In this document: in pieces, positions 9,389-19,015 of the stretch
Numbering within the stretch: position 1 is the first letter of the stretch
Layout of the letters: every line of letters starts with the position of its first letter
NCBI GenBank assembly: GCA_021821225.1
Contig: JAKACR010000001.1
Coordinates: forward strand, 8,996 to 72,995
Direction of reading: 5' to 3'
DNA from: Bacillota bacterium
GTDB taxonomy: Bacteria; Bacillota; Bacilli; Alicyclobacillales; SLC66
Length of the DNA: 64,000 bases
Translations under genes and position numbers: made by a program
The notes under the pieces: model-generated
Told to the model about the DNA's origin: nothing
Databases searched by the model: none
The model's input: only the letters and a program-made list of their open reading frames with translations

Positions 9389-9809
9389 CGTCCGCCGCCG
9401 TGCCAGCCTGAGGCAAACGGGTGACCGGCAGACAATTGATATCCTCTTGGAGTCTCGTTCCGGGCGGGAGTCGCCGGGATGCTGGCGTCAGTGAGGTCCG
9501 GAGGCTTGCAAGAGGGCGCTGCGCGACATGCGGAGCGCCGTTTTGTCGTTGCGCAGGCGGTTAATCGGAGGGAGTTTTCGAACTCTTCTCATCGCAGTAT
9601 TGACAGTCATGACAAATGATCGTATGATATGAATCATACCAATGATTTAGCAAGACGTTCACTAGAATGACGGTGATCTGCTCAGCAGATGCGAGATCGC
9701 CCGCTGTGCCCCATGTTCGTCCTCTCGATGAAACCGGATTCTTGCGGGGATCAGGTGATCGGACGAAGGCGGTCATGCGTGGTCCAATCTCCGCGAAAGG
9801 GGGATTTCG
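9389..9809 (+). other. Intergenic region before the first GntR-LacI regulator
   Basis: No coding sequence is convincing here. The stretch holds the regulator's promoter and palindromic operator (listed separately at 9600-9639), a 180-nt untranslated leader and the ribosome site GAAAGGGGG at 9795-9803. I saw no T-tailed hairpin after the preceding operon. Confidence 0.6.
9600..9639 (+). promoter_or_regulatory. Sigma-A promoter with overlapping 18-bp palindromic operator
   Basis: A perfect -35 TTGACA (9600-9605), a 17-nt spacer and -10 TATGAT (9623-9628) form a near-consensus promoter. A perfect 7-4-7 inverted repeat, GTATGAT-ATGA-ATCATAC (9622-9639), covers the -10 box and start region. This is where a repressor would block polymerase, so autoregulation by the GntR-LacI protein encoded downstream is likely. 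The binding protein is inferred from position only. Confidence 0.75.
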
Positions 9810-11117
9810 GTGGAGAAGCCCCTTTATGCTCAAGTTGTTGACGGCTTGCGGCAGAAGATTCGCGGTGGCGAACTGCTCGACCGCATTCCGCCGGAAACCG
9901 CGCTGGCCACCAACTTCAGGGTCAGTGTTTCAACGGTGAAACGGGCGCTTGGCATTCTTGAGGCCGAGGATGTCGTTGTCCGCATTCAGGGCAAGGGCAC
10001 ATTTGTGCGTTCGGAAGCGAAGCAGGTTTTGGAGTCGCGCGACGGAACATACGAGGGAGTACCGTCTGAAGTGCACCCGGAGGCGCGGACTGAAGGCCAG
10101 ACGCGCGCGCCCGGGGCGGGCGGGACGGCGGCGGGGCCGACACTGGTCGGCGTCATTCTGCCCATGGCTCAAGACGGATTCTCAAGGCGGCTGCTCAGTG
10201 GAGTTCTGGAGGGTCTCTCGGCAAACGGAATGCATGGGATGGTCGATTTTTCCGAGGGAGATCGTGAGCGGGAGAGTGAGATTGTCGCGAGCTTCTTGCA
10301 GGCCGGAGCGCGCGGGCTGATCGTTTTTCCTGTAAACGGCGAAATCTACAATAAGGATCTTGTGCTGCTGTCGATCGAACGATTTCCCTTGGTGTTTGTG
10401 GACCGCTGGCTCCCGGGGATTGACGTGTCCCGTGTGGTTTCTCAGCACGCAAATGGCGTGAAGGAGGCGGTCAACGCACTGCATTCAGCCGGGCACCGCC
10501 ACATGGCCCTGGTCTCGGTTACGGCCATGTTTCCGGCTTCCACGGAAAGCGTTGTCGAACGAACCAAGGGGTTTGTGGAGGGGCTCAAGGCCCTTGGAAT
10601 CATCCCGACGGACGGAAATCTTTGGGTCCGCGAGGTGAATGCGGACGATTCGTTCCGGACGGCGGAGGAGTACCTCGCGCACAGGCTGCGGCAGCATCCG
10701 GAGGTGACCGCCCTTGTGGGTATTTCTTCGAGTGACGTCCCCCTCGTTTTGAAAGCGGCGCGCATGGCCGGCCGTCATGTTCCTGGGGACCTGTCGCTTG
10801 TCGGGTTCGATATTGGCGTCGAGTTCAGCGATATTGGCGGTCTGTTTGGTGAGAGGGCGGAGGATTTTCCAATTGCCTGGATCGATCAGTCGGAACTGAC
10901 GATCGGACGAGAAGCTGCGGGGTTGGTTGGCAGGTTGGTTGCCGGTTCGGACGAGACCGAAGTGATCGAAGTCGCCGCAACGTTCCACTGGGGGCGCACG
11001 TGCGCCGTCGCGCCGCCGTCGCAAGGCGGGGAACCTCCTCTTGTTGAGGCGACCACGAGTTTGCTGCACGGATCCCTTGGTTCAAGGGTTGATGGTGTGA
11101 CCGGGTCGTCGCCCTGA
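9810..11117 (+). CDS. GntR-HTH / LacI-type sensor fusion regulator (AraR-like), copy 1
   Basis: This 435-residue protein begins with a GntR-type winged helix (residues 1-70: PLYAQVVDGLRQKIRGGEL, FRVSVSTVKRALGIL, IQGKGTFVR). After a variable linker comes a LacI/periplasmic-binding-protein-like sensor domain (residues about 110-410: GVILPMAQDGFSRRLLSGVL, VFVDRWLPGIDVSRVVSQHA, LVGISSSDVPLVLKAARMAG). AraR-type fusions are sugar-relieved repressors. GTG 9810 is preceded by GAAAGGGGG. It is closely similar to the protein at 31.9 kb, especially in the sensor domain. It stands before the transporter/glycosidase locus and probably represses it and itself. Confidence 0.9.
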   Translation: MEKPLYAQVVDGLRQKIRGGELLDRIPPETALATNFRVSVSTVKRALGILEAEDVVVRIQGKGTFVRSEAKQVLESRDGTYEGVPSEVHPEARTEGQTRAPGAGGTAAGPTLVGVILPMAQDGFSRRLLSGVLEGLSANGMHGMVDFSEGDRERESEIVASFLQAGARGLIVFPVNGEIYNKDLVLLSIERFPLVFVDRWLPGIDVSRVVSQHANGVKEAVNALHSAGHRHMALVSVTAMFPASTESVVERTKGFVEGLKALGIIPTDGNLWVREVNADDSFRTAEEYLAHRLRQHPEVTALVGISSSDVPLVLKAARMAGRHVPGDLSLVGFDIGVEFSDIGGLFGERAEDFPIAWIDQSELTIGREAAGLVGRLVAGSDETEVIEVAATFHWGRTCAVAPPSQGGEPPLVEATTSLLHGSLGSRVDGVTGSSP

Positions 11118-11570
11118 TGGTTGTTTTGGCGCCAAACTGGACAGACGAGATGTTCTTGCCAGGTGAAATCCACAGAAACACAGACTCCCACCCAAATTTT
11201 ACTCCAATTATGCTCAGTTTAGAACTTTGTGTAGAGTCTTGTTGACTATTTCCCACTTGTGTGCTCTAATAGTGATGTAAGTTGTTCATTGATTATGCAA
11301 CTAGTAATTTAAGTTTAGAATTTGTGATATAAATGTTCTGTTATGTTGTTTTGTGGGGAGTGCGCCCGCTGACGATGGTCGCCGTCTTCTTGAATCGGAG
11401 CCGCGATGGCTGGATCTCGCGGGGTGATCCCTCTGTCCGACGGATTCAGGAAAGCGGATTCAGACTCTGAGGGAAGCGCATTCACGTGTTCCCCGGAATG
11501 CGAGGGGGTGATTTTCGGCGGTTTATAGCGGTGTTTCTGTGGCTGGCAAATACAAGATGGGGGTGTGTCT
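11118..11570 (+). other. Intergenic region before the transporter/glycosidase locus
   Basis: This AT-richer stretch of about 450 nt contains a 12-bp perfect palindrome TTTGGCGCCAAA (11124-11135), the promoter at 11242-11270 and a long leader of about 290 nt. In the leader, AGTTG and CAACT arms around 11279-11310 form an imperfect inverted repeat just downstream of the -10 box. No gene is supported. Confidence 0.55.
11242..11286 (+). promoter_or_regulatory. Sigma-A promoter of the large glycan locus with possible operator
   Basis: TTGACT (11242-11247), a 17-nt spacer and TCTAAT (11265-11270) make a good promoter. Immediately downstream, TGATGTAAGTTGTT (11273-11286) is identical to 14 nt that follow the -10 of the sulfatase promoter near 48.57 kb. 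The shared position suggests a common operator or leader element. Confidence 0.6.
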
Positions 11571-13928
11571 ATGAAACGGCGGACATTGTCCCGCGCAGGC
11601 GTTCGGCGGGGCCTCAAGGGACTGGCGATGGGAACTGCGGCGACCGGCCTGGCGCTCTGGAGCATTGGAGGGAGCGTTCAGGCGACGGCGGCGCCGCCGA
11701 CTGCGTCCAACCATAATCCGCAGTGGTTTGTCCAGGCGCTTGTCTATAAGGGCAACAATACGAGCCAGACCTGGACTCTGTCGACCTTTCAGCGGTTTGC
11801 CAAGGAAGGCATCACCGGGGTCGAGGTGAATTTGGACTGGGCCGCGATAGAGCCGAAACCGGGTGTTTTCAACTTTACCGTCCTGCAAAAGTATCTGCAG
11901 TATTGTCAGGAGACCCATCTGAAGCTGATTCCGATATTCTGGGAGTATATCCCGTGGTACACGGACACGCCCGGCTGGTTGCCCGGCGGAACGGAACTGA
12001 CGAACACCGGGGCGCCCGCCAGTGAACCCGCGTTCTGGAGCGCGCGCGCAAACCAGGCCTATTTCACTTTTGTCGGGAAGACCGTCGCGGCGCTGACCAA
12101 GTCGCCCGCCTTCGGCGGCGCCTATATCGACTATGGGTGGAATGACGCCGGTTACGGACCCACCACGAGCGGGTTTGCAGGGTACGCGCCCCAGGACGTC
12201 GCCATGTTCCATCACTGGCTTGCGCAGAACTACTCGTCGATCACCGCGCTCAACAGCGCCCTTGGAACGAAATACCAGAGTTTCGCGGCTGTCCCCGCTT
12301 TCGCTCCGGGCCAGGCGAACTTCTCTGTCTATCAGAGATTCCGCTTTTGGAGCTACCAGACGCTCCTTGGCCAGACGTTGGCGGTGGCGAGGAAAGCCAC
12401 GACAAAACCCCTGCTCATCTACTGGGGCGGCGGCATAAGCGATGTCGGCATGCTGGCCAATCCGCCTGACGTTCTGTTCAAGCTGGCGAAACAGTATCAT
12501 GCCATCGTGAACCTGGACAACGCCGACCACACGAGTTTTGCGTCGCTGTTCGGCTACCTGTCGCAGTCTTACCAGGTGCCCCTCCTGGAGGAGTGGTCGC
12601 CCACCGAGGGCACTCACACCCAACTGGCGCACTGGATGGGCCACTATCCGCTGGAGGGTGCGTATCGCTACGGCTTCGACTATTTCATGTACGGCGGCAC
12701 GGGACAGCAACCGCCGTTTTTCGCCAACACGTATCCGAGTTACCTTGCCTGGCATTCGGCGCTCGCGCAGGTACGCGGGGCGCAGCCGCAATTTTCCACA
12801 GGGATCATGCTGGGGTACGATCAACTCCTGCACAACAACACTGGCGCCGGATTGAACGGGGACACGTTCAAGCTGGCGGATTACCTGCGCAGTGTGAGGC
12901 CCGCCGCCAACATCTTCACCGATCTCTCCGTTTTGAACGGAGCCGTTTCCCTGAGCCGGTTTCACACCATCGTCGACTGGAACAGCGATCTCGATTCGCC
13001 GAATCTGAATCCTCATCTGTTGGCCGCCCTCAAGGCGTTCAAGGCGCACGGAGGAACGATCCTCCCGGGTCCCTCATACGCAAACGCCTATCCAGCCGCG
13101 CCGCAAAGCCCGTTGTACTCTGGCGTCACCGGCGGCATCACGGTTGTGCCCCAGCCTGACGGCAGGTACACGGTGCAGACGGTCCTTGGGCAGCCTGCGC
13201 TGGTATCGCAGCTCGGAGTGAGCGGAACGTCGCCCTGGGTCCAGAACCTTTACTTCCAGGCGCCTCCGAGCCTTGTGCCGTCGACCCAGCCGAATGTGCA
13301 GATCAAGGTGACGTACGCAAACAATCAGACCAACGGATTCTATCTGCAGTACGACAGTTCGGACAAGACGGCGCCGGTCAATGGCGCGTACGCCACTGCC
13401 TATCCGGTCGGAACCCAGGCTCCCGTGAAGGTCACGAACACGGGCAAGTACCTCACCGCGACATTCGACCTTACAAATGCCGTGTTCCAGGGCGCGGAGA
13501 ATGGCGGGGCAGATTTCCGCATTCTGGTCGAGAAACCGGGATTGGCTGTGTCGTCCGTGACGGTGACCGCAGGCAGCGCGAGCGGGACCTACACGCCCAA
13601 ACAGGCGCCGACGGTGTCCGCGTTGCCCCCCGCCGTTGTGGTGAAGCCGAACTCTCCACAAGTGGAGGCGTACTACAGCGCCGGATATGGGAAAGTATGG
13701 CTGGTAGCTTCGGACATCGGTACGAGTCCGTTTTCTGGAACGATCAGCATCCCGCCGTCGGTGTTGGCCCAGGTGCTTCCCGGGTACAAGAGCGGGGGCA
13801 GCGGGGCCTCGGGATCAGTCGCCGTGAAGAGTCTGCTCGGTAAGTGGCAGGCAGCCGGGGCGACGACCTGGAAGGTCGACATTGCGTCGGGCGGGCTCGC
13901 GGTGCTGCAGATCCAGCGGGGAAATTGA
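11571..13928 (+). CDS. Secreted GH42-like TIM-barrel protein with C-terminal beta domain
   Basis: This exported protein of 785 residues has a basic N-terminus with twin arginine (VRRGLKG), a hydrophobic stretch and an AAP-type cleavage region. Residues about 50-420 resemble clan-A barrels related to GH42 beta-galactosidases (TGVEVNLDWAAIEPKPGVFNF; the region around ITALNSALGTKYQSF). The usual GH42 Asn-Glu acid/base motif is not seen; the matching place reads YGWNDAGYGP (Asp192). Glu340/Glu341 in LLEEWSP could be the nucleophile. Residues about 515-690 form an extra Ser/Thr-rich beta domain missing from the paralogue at 53 kb. The start is ATG 11571 after GGGGG; GTG 11565 is possible. First gene of the locus, so it likely acts on the external polymer. 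Confidence 0.72.
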   Translation: MKRRTLSRAGVRRGLKGLAMGTAATGLALWSIGGSVQATAAPPTASNHNPQWFVQALVYKGNNTSQTWTLSTFQRFAKEGITGVEVNLDWAAIEPKPGVFNFTVLQKYLQYCQETHLKLIPIFWEYIPWYTDTPGWLPGGTELTNTGAPASEPAFWSARANQAYFTFVGKTVAALTKSPAFGGAYIDYGWNDAGYGPTTSGFAGYAPQDVAMFHHWLAQNYSSITALNSALGTKYQSFAAVPAFAPGQANFSVYQRFRFWSYQTLLGQTLAVARKATTKPLLIYWGGGISDVGMLANPPDVLFKLAKQYHAIVNLDNADHTSFASLFGYLSQSYQVPLLEEWSPTEGTHTQLAHWMGHYPLEGAYRYGFDYFMYGGTGQQPPFFANTYPSYLAWHSALAQVRGAQPQFSTGIMLGYDQLLHNNTGAGLNGDTFKLADYLRSVRPAANIFTDLSVLNGAVSLSRFHTIVDWNSDLDSPNLNPHLLAALKAFKAHGGTILPGPSYANAYPAAPQSPLYSGVTGGITVVPQPDGRYTVQTVLGQPALVSQLGVSGTSPWVQNLYFQAPPSLVPSTQPNVQIKVTYANNQTNGFYLQYDSSDKTAPVNGAYATAYPVGTQAPVKVTNTGKYLTATFDLTNAVFQGAENGGADFRILVEKPGLAVSSVTVTAGSASGTYTPKQAPTVSALPPAVVVKPNSPQVEAYYSAGYGKVWLVASDIGTSPFSGTISIPPSVLAQVLPGYKSGGSGASGSVAVKSLLGKWQAAGATTWKVDIASGGLAVLQIQRGN

Positions 13929-13968
13929 CCGTACACGCGGCCGCGGGTATGCGTATCCGGGATTCATG

Positions 13969-14097
13969 AGGAGGTGATCAGTGGTCGCGAGCAGCAGCCG
14001 TCCCGGCCGTACGGGCTTGGATGGACGACAGCTTTGCGCGACCGGAGCCCATACGATGAAGAGTTTGCGACAAGAATTCATCTGCAACAAACACTGA
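13969..14097 (+). promoter_or_regulatory. Leader with full-length SD and possible 38-aa upstream ORF
   Basis: AGGAGGTGATC (13969-13979) is a full complement of the usual 16S rRNA 3' end. Six nt later GTG 13981 opens a 38-codon frame (MVASSSRPGRTGLDGRQLCA...) whose TGA (14095-14097) touches the ribosome site of the binding-protein gene. It could be a translated leader peptide coupled to that gene, or a ribosome-binding mRNA stabiliser. Similar SD-like elements precede other genes here. Confidence 0.45.
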
Positions 14098-14111
14098 AGG
14101 AGGGTCAAGTC

Positions 14112-15980
14112 ATGCAGATTTCAAACAAGAGAATGATGCGCGGTATGCTCGCTGGGGGTGCCCTGCTCACGGCGCTGGCCGCGGTGGGCGTGCCCGGCGG
14201 CGCGGCGGCGGCGGCGGCGCCGCAGCCGTTCAACCTCTACAGCGGCGGATGGGGCACCAGTTGGACCAACAACGGCTATGCTCCGAACTACTCGATGGCC
14301 GGCATGCCGATGTACGTCGACCTGCCTCTGGCTGTCCAGATCCAGCCGAGCGGCCAGTACGTACCGCAACTCGCCAAGTCGTGGAAGATCGTCGGGAGCC
14401 AGTTGCAGATCATGCTGCAGCCTGGAGCGAAATGGCAAAATGGCGCAGCGGTCACGAGCCAGGACGTCGTGAACAGTTACATGTTGGGCGCGACCGTGGG
14501 TTGGCCGTGGCCGGGTGTGGCGACCGGCATCACGGCGCCGAACAAGCAAGAAGTCGTCTTCCAGTTGCGCAAGTACATTCCGGGCAGCACCTCCCTCATG
14601 TCTGCGCAGACGGCGCTGTTCAGCATCCTGCAGAACTACGTGTTCCCGTCTTCCGTCTACGGGAAGTTCGCCACGGCGAAATTGAAGAGTGAAGTGGAGA
14701 CCTACGCCCGGACGCTCCCGACCAAAGCGGGCGCGACGCCGAGCAATGCGAACTCCGCGGCGCACAACTTCATGATCCAGGCGGGGCAGACGCTGATGGC
14801 GTTCAATCCGTCGACCCTCGTGGGAGACGGGCCGTTCAAGCTGCAGGGGATCACGACAGCGCAGATCAACCTCGTGCGGTGGCCGGGATACTTTGGCGCC
14901 AGCAAGATTCACGTGCCGCAGATCATCGTGTGGAACGACGGTAGCAACAACACGGCGACAACGCAGATGTTTGCCGGGAAAATGGACTACGGGTGGCCAG
15001 GGCTGACCGGCGGCATCGTCAACCGCTGGAAAGCGACGCCAAACCATCATTACACCGCAGTTCCCACCACCGCGGGCCAAGCATTCTACTTCAACAACCA
15101 ATCCTATCCGCTTAGCCTCGTGAAAGTCAGACAGGCGTTGGCGTATCTCATCAACCGCCGCTCGCTCACCTTCGCGAACAACGGATTCATGAAGAACGTC
15201 GTGAACACGTACCAGACGGGACTTCCGCACGGGCTGCGCATGCTCTACCTCGGGTCGACGCCCGCACAGATGAAGAAACTGGGCTTCAATGACTATGCGC
15301 CGAACGCCGTCAAGGCGAAACAGATCCTGCTGTCCCTGCACTTCACGAACCGCAACGGGACGTGGTACACGCCGCAAGGAAAACCGTTCACCATCTCGGT
15401 CATCAGCCCGGCGGGCTGGACGGGAACCCAGCTGGCCGCGAGTAACCTGGCGTCGCAACTGAGCGCGTTTGGCATCAAGACGAGTGCGTCCGCGGTCGAG
15501 CAGCCGGGCTACTGGTCGCAGGTGCTGCAGGGCAACTTCCAGATGGCGTGGAACTGGACCGGCTTCTTCAACGTCTTCCCGATTCCTTCCCTGCAGTCCA
15601 CTCTTCTCGACCAGAACTACGGGGTGCCAGGCGCGGGGGGGTCAACTCCTGTCGGTTCGACCGTAGGGATGGGATTTGGTCCGAAGGTGAACATTCCGGG
15701 GATCGGGTACACCAACCTGGCCGAGTCGCTCATGGCTGCGGGGTACGTGTCAGAGCCCGCCAAGGTGCGCCAGTTGGTGTTGGCTTACGCCAGGCTCGTC
15801 AATCAGAATGTGCCGTTCCTTGCCTATGACACCAAGGCGTCGGAGACCTACTGGAGCTCCGCGACCTACACGGACTGGCCGCCGCTCAGCAATAAGACGC
15901 TGTGGGGCGCGGCGGGGGCGAATCCTCCTGGGGCGTTGCTCCTGATGATGATGCAGGGCTATATCCACCCGGTCGGCTGA
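14112..15980 (+). CDS. Extracellular solute-binding protein, family 5 (copy 1)
   Basis: This 622-residue protein has a Sec signal (basic MQISNKRMMRG, hydrophobic core, Ala-rich cleavage region) and the family 5 binding fold: YVPQLAKSWKIVGSQLQIML and QPGAKWQNGAAVTSQDVVNSY near the N-terminus, then VRQALAYLINR and the C-terminal AWNWTGFFNVFP. Family 5 proteins feed Opp/Dpp-type importers and, in some thermophiles, bind manno-oligosaccharides. There is no cysteine lipobox, so it should not be lipid-anchored as most Gram-positive binding proteins are. ATG 14112 follows AAGGAGGG (14097-14104). The permease and ATPase genes follow. About three quarters of residues match the copy at 33.5 kb by eye. 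Confidence 0.9.
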   Translation: MQISNKRMMRGMLAGGALLTALAAVGVPGGAAAAAAPQPFNLYSGGWGTSWTNNGYAPNYSMAGMPMYVDLPLAVQIQPSGQYVPQLAKSWKIVGSQLQIMLQPGAKWQNGAAVTSQDVVNSYMLGATVGWPWPGVATGITAPNKQEVVFQLRKYIPGSTSLMSAQTALFSILQNYVFPSSVYGKFATAKLKSEVETYARTLPTKAGATPSNANSAAHNFMIQAGQTLMAFNPSTLVGDGPFKLQGITTAQINLVRWPGYFGASKIHVPQIIVWNDGSNNTATTQMFAGKMDYGWPGLTGGIVNRWKATPNHHYTAVPTTAGQAFYFNNQSYPLSLVKVRQALAYLINRRSLTFANNGFMKNVVNTYQTGLPHGLRMLYLGSTPAQMKKLGFNDYAPNAVKAKQILLSLHFTNRNGTWYTPQGKPFTISVISPAGWTGTQLAASNLASQLSAFGIKTSASAVEQPGYWSQVLQGNFQMAWNWTGFFNVFPIPSLQSTLLDQNYGVPGAGGSTPVGSTVGMGFGPKVNIPGIGYTNLAESLMAAGYVSEPAKVRQLVLAYARLVNQNVPFLAYDTKASETYWSSATYTDWPPLSNKTLWGAAGANPPGALLLMMMQGYIHPVG

Positions 15981-16090
15981 TCAAGCGTCGCGGACCGGGC
16001 GGGCGATCCGGGGGCAGGCCCATAGGCAACGCGGGTTGGGCCGCTCCCGGATGTCCCGTCAAGTCACACCAAGAGAGGGGAGGCGTGTCC

Positions 16091-17089
16091 ATGAGATCGT
16101 ACATTGTGCGGCGCATCATCACCTCGATATTTATCATCTGGCTGGTGGTTTCGTTCAGTTTCTTTCTGATCCGACTCATGCCGGGCAATGCGATGACGTA
16201 CATGTATATCCAATTGTTGCAAGCCCACGCCGGAACGCCCCAGCAGATCATGGAGGAGCTTCAGGTCATTTACGGAGTGAACATGAAGGCGCCGTTATAC
16301 GTTCAGTATTTGACCTATCTGGCCAACGCCCTGCGTGGCGACTTTGGCATGTCCACCCTGTATCCGGGGACGCCCGTCATGAAGATCATCGACAACGCGA
16401 TTCCGTGGACGATCCTTTCGATCTCCTTTTCCATTCTGCTGAGTTTCGTGATCGGCAATGTCCTGGGCGTGCTGATGGCCTACTATCGCAAGAGTTGGCT
16501 GGCGGGCGCCGTGACGGCCATCGTGACGATCCTGCACGCGATTCCGAACTACATCATCGCCTTAATCGCCCTGTACTGGTTCGTCGACCTGCATCCCGTG
16601 CTACCGGTGGGCGGCGCCTACGGTGTGACGACCACGCCGGGCTTCAATGGACCGTTTATCGCCAGCGTGGCGCTCCATCTGGTGCTGCCCACCGGCGCGT
16701 ACGTGGTGACCACGATCGGCGGCTGGGCCTTGGGCATGAAGAGCAGCACCGTCGGCGCGCTGGGCGCCGAGTACATCGTCGCGGCGAACGCGCGCGGCGT
16801 GCGCGAGGCGCGCATCGTCCGGTCGTACGTGGCGCGCAACGCGATCCTGCCGCAGATCACCGGTCTTGGACTGACGATCGGATTCATGTTCGGCGGCTCC
16901 GTGTTTATCGAGACGATGTTCAACTATCCAGGGATCGGCTACTACATGATCACGGCGGTCAACGGCCGGGATTACTCGCTCATGATGGCGATCTTTATCC
17001 TGACGACCTCCGCGGTCGTGGTGGCCAACCTTCTGACGGACCTGGTATACGGCAAGTTTGATCCTCGAATTACGGTGGGCAAGGAGTGA
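16091..17089 (+). CDS. ABC transporter permease, DppB/OppB type
   Basis: This 332-residue membrane protein starts with the typical RRIITSIFIIWLVVSFSFFLIRLMPG first helix. It contains about six membrane segments and the cytoplasmic EAA-type loop around YIVAANARGVREARIVRSY followed by NAILPQITGLGL. It forms half of the membrane channel for the substrate held by the upstream binding protein. ATG 16091 follows GAGAGGGGAGG; the longer frame from 15902 overlaps the binding-protein gene and lacks a site. It ends 5 nt before the next permease start, so translation is coupled. Confidence 0.93.
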   Translation: MRSYIVRRIITSIFIIWLVVSFSFFLIRLMPGNAMTYMYIQLLQAHAGTPQQIMEELQVIYGVNMKAPLYVQYLTYLANALRGDFGMSTLYPGTPVMKIIDNAIPWTILSISFSILLSFVIGNVLGVLMAYYRKSWLAGAVTAIVTILHAIPNYIIALIALYWFVDLHPVLPVGGAYGVTTTPGFNGPFIASVALHLVLPTGAYVVTTIGGWALGMKSSTVGALGAEYIVAANARGVREARIVRSYVARNAILPQITGLGLTIGFMFGGSVFIETMFNYPGIGYYMITAVNGRDYSLMMAIFILTTSAVVVANLLTDLVYGKFDPRITVGKE

Positions 17090-17094
17090 TCCGT

Positions 17095-17952
17095 GTGGGA
17101 CGTGCGGCGGCGCGATGGTGGCAGTTTTTTCGCAGGAGTCCGGTGGGTGTGGCGGGCGCGCTGATCATCGTCGCCTATTTTCTGATGGCGGTGCTCGGGC
17201 CGATGTTCATTCACTTTTCGGTCGCGCAGGACCTGGCCCACGCCTATGAGCCCCCTTCGTGGAAGCACTGGCTGGGGACGGATTACGCGGGACGAGGGAT
17301 TATGTCGGAAATCGTGTACGGGTCGCGCCCGGTGTTGATGGTTGCCGCGGTGGCGGCGGCGTTTTCCGTCCTGGCCGGCACGTTGATCGGCCTGCTTTCA
17401 GGGTTCTCGGGGGGGTTGCTCGACGCCTTCCTGATGCGGACGGCAGATTTTTTCCTGACCATGCCGGCGCTGCCGTTCATCATCGTGGTGACGGCAACCA
17501 TCCATTCGACGAGTCCGTTCGTGATGGCGGGCGTGATCGCGATCACCGGCTGGGCGGGGCTGGCGCGGGCGATCCGGGCGCAGACGCTGTCTCTTGGCAA
17601 ACGGGACTTCATGGACGCCGCGAGGGTCCAGGGCCTGACGACGTGGCGGATGGTCTGGAAAGAATTGCTGCCGAATCTGGCGTCTTACGTGGCGATGAAT
17701 TTCCTGCTGGCTTCGATCGGCGCGATTTACGCGGAGGTCGGTCTGTTTATTCTGGGTTTTGCGCCGTTTAGCGGCAGCAACTGGGGCGTCATGATCAATA
17801 TCGCGATGAACCAGGCGGGCGCGCTGTACACCACGCAGAGCCTGTGGTACCTGTTCTCGCCGATGGCGGCGATTGTGATCCTGCAGCTGGGACTGGTCAT
17901 GTTTTCGCAGGGGCTGGACGAGGTCTTCAATCCGCGCCTGCGGTCGTATTAG
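17095..17952 (+). CDS. ABC transporter permease, DppC/OppC type
   Basis: This protein of about 285 residues has the DppC pattern: a short cytoplasmic N-terminus, a first helix (GALIIVAYFLMAVLGPMFI), a periplasm-facing segment with HWLGTDYAGRGIMSEIVYGSR, four to five more helices and the EAA loop (RDFMDAARVQGLTTWRMVWKELLPN). It pairs with the upstream permease to make the channel. GTG 17095 is favoured because AAGGAG (17081-17086) is 8 nt upstream; GTG 17086 would overlap the previous stop. Same operon as the binding protein and ATPases. Confidence 0.92.
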   Translation: MGRAAARWWQFFRRSPVGVAGALIIVAYFLMAVLGPMFIHFSVAQDLAHAYEPPSWKHWLGTDYAGRGIMSEIVYGSRPVLMVAAVAAAFSVLAGTLIGLLSGFSGGLLDAFLMRTADFFLTMPALPFIIVVTATIHSTSPFVMAGVIAITGWAGLARAIRAQTLSLGKRDFMDAARVQGLTTWRMVWKELLPNLASYVAMNFLLASIGAIYAEVGLFILGFAPFSGSNWGVMINIAMNQAGALYTTQSLWYLFSPMAAIVILQLGLVMFSQGLDEVFNPRLRSY

Positions 17953-18010
17953 GTCTCAGCCACTCGTAGCGGCAGGGCATCGCATTTTTCAGGATAGGTG
18001 GACGAGGACG

Positions 18011-19015
18011 ATGGGATCGGTGAGCGTGGAGAATCTGTCGGTGGAATTCCCGACGGCCCGGGGAATCGTGCGGGCTGTCGAACGGGTGGATGTGGAGGTT
18101 CACGACGGCGAAATCCTGGCGCTCGTCGGGGAGAGCGGCTGTGGCAAATCGACGCTGGCGTTTGCCCTGATGCGGTTGATTCCGCCGCCGGGCCGGATTT
18201 CGGCCGGACGGATGATCGTCAACGGGACGGAAATCACCAAGTTGAGCGGACGCGACCTGCGGCGGTTCCGGGCGGAACAGATCGCCATGGTGTTTCAGGC
18301 GTCCATGGACTCCTTTAATCCCGTGATTACGTTTCAGCAACAGTTGAATCACGTCCTGGAGTCGCATCCGGGCGTGTGGCCGAGTGTACGGGAGGCGTAC
18401 GCGTACTTTCGGGAACTGTTGGCGCTGGTGCGTCTGCCCGCGGAGGTGATGCGGGCGTATCCCCACGAACTGAGCGGGGGCATGAAGCAGCGGATGGCGA
18501 TCGCTTTCGCGCTGGCTTTAAAGCCGCAGGTGCTGGTCCTGGATGAACCCACCACGGCCTTGGATGTCGTGAGTCAGCACCTGGTCCTGGAAATCTTGCG
18601 GGACCTGCACCGCAAGCAGGAGGTCACGATTGTCTTTGTGACGCACGACCTGAGCATTGTGGCGGAGATTGCCACCCATGTGGCCGTGATGTACGCGGGG
18701 ACGCTGGTGGAGTGGGGGGACGTGGACAGCGTCTTCTATGCGCCGGAGCGACACCCGTACGTGTCGGGTCTCCTGGCTTCGGTGCCGTCGGTGACGAAGA
18801 GCCGGAGTGAAGTGAAGGGGATACCGGGAACGGTTCCGGACCTGTTGGACGAGCAACCGGGCTGCCGCTTTGCGAATCGTTGTCCCATCGTCGTGCCGCA
18901 CTGTCGCATCGAGGAACCGGCGATGCTGCAGGCGGGCCCCCAGTTGCGGATTCGGTGCACCGAGGTGGTCGGGGCTCATCAAGGAGGGGAACGCAGTGGC
19001 TCAGCTGGATCTTGA
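18011..19015 (+). CDS. ABC transporter ATPase, OppD/DppD type
   Basis: This 334-residue nucleotide-binding protein has Walker A GESGCGKST, the Q-loop region AMVFQASMDSFNP, signature LSGGMKQR, Walker B VLVLDEPT, the D-loop LDVVS and switch histidine VTHDLS. The C-terminal oligopeptide-transporter extension carries spaced cysteines (GCRFANRCPIVVPHC), which in this family can bind an iron-sulfur cluster. It powers import with the next ATPase. Its stop overlaps the next gene by 20 nt. ATG 18011 is preceded by a moderate GAGG site. Confidence 0.94.
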   Translation: MGSVSVENLSVEFPTARGIVRAVERVDVEVHDGEILALVGESGCGKSTLAFALMRLIPPPGRISAGRMIVNGTEITKLSGRDLRRFRAEQIAMVFQASMDSFNPVITFQQQLNHVLESHPGVWPSVREAYAYFRELLALVRLPAEVMRAYPHELSGGMKQRMAIAFALALKPQVLVLDEPTTALDVVSQHLVLEILRDLHRKQEVTIVFVTHDLSIVAEIATHVAVMYAGTLVEWGDVDSVFYAPERHPYVSGLLASVPSVTKSRSEVKGIPGTVPDLLDEQPGCRFANRCPIVVPHCRIEEPAMLQAGPQLRIRCTEVVGAHQGGERSGSAGS

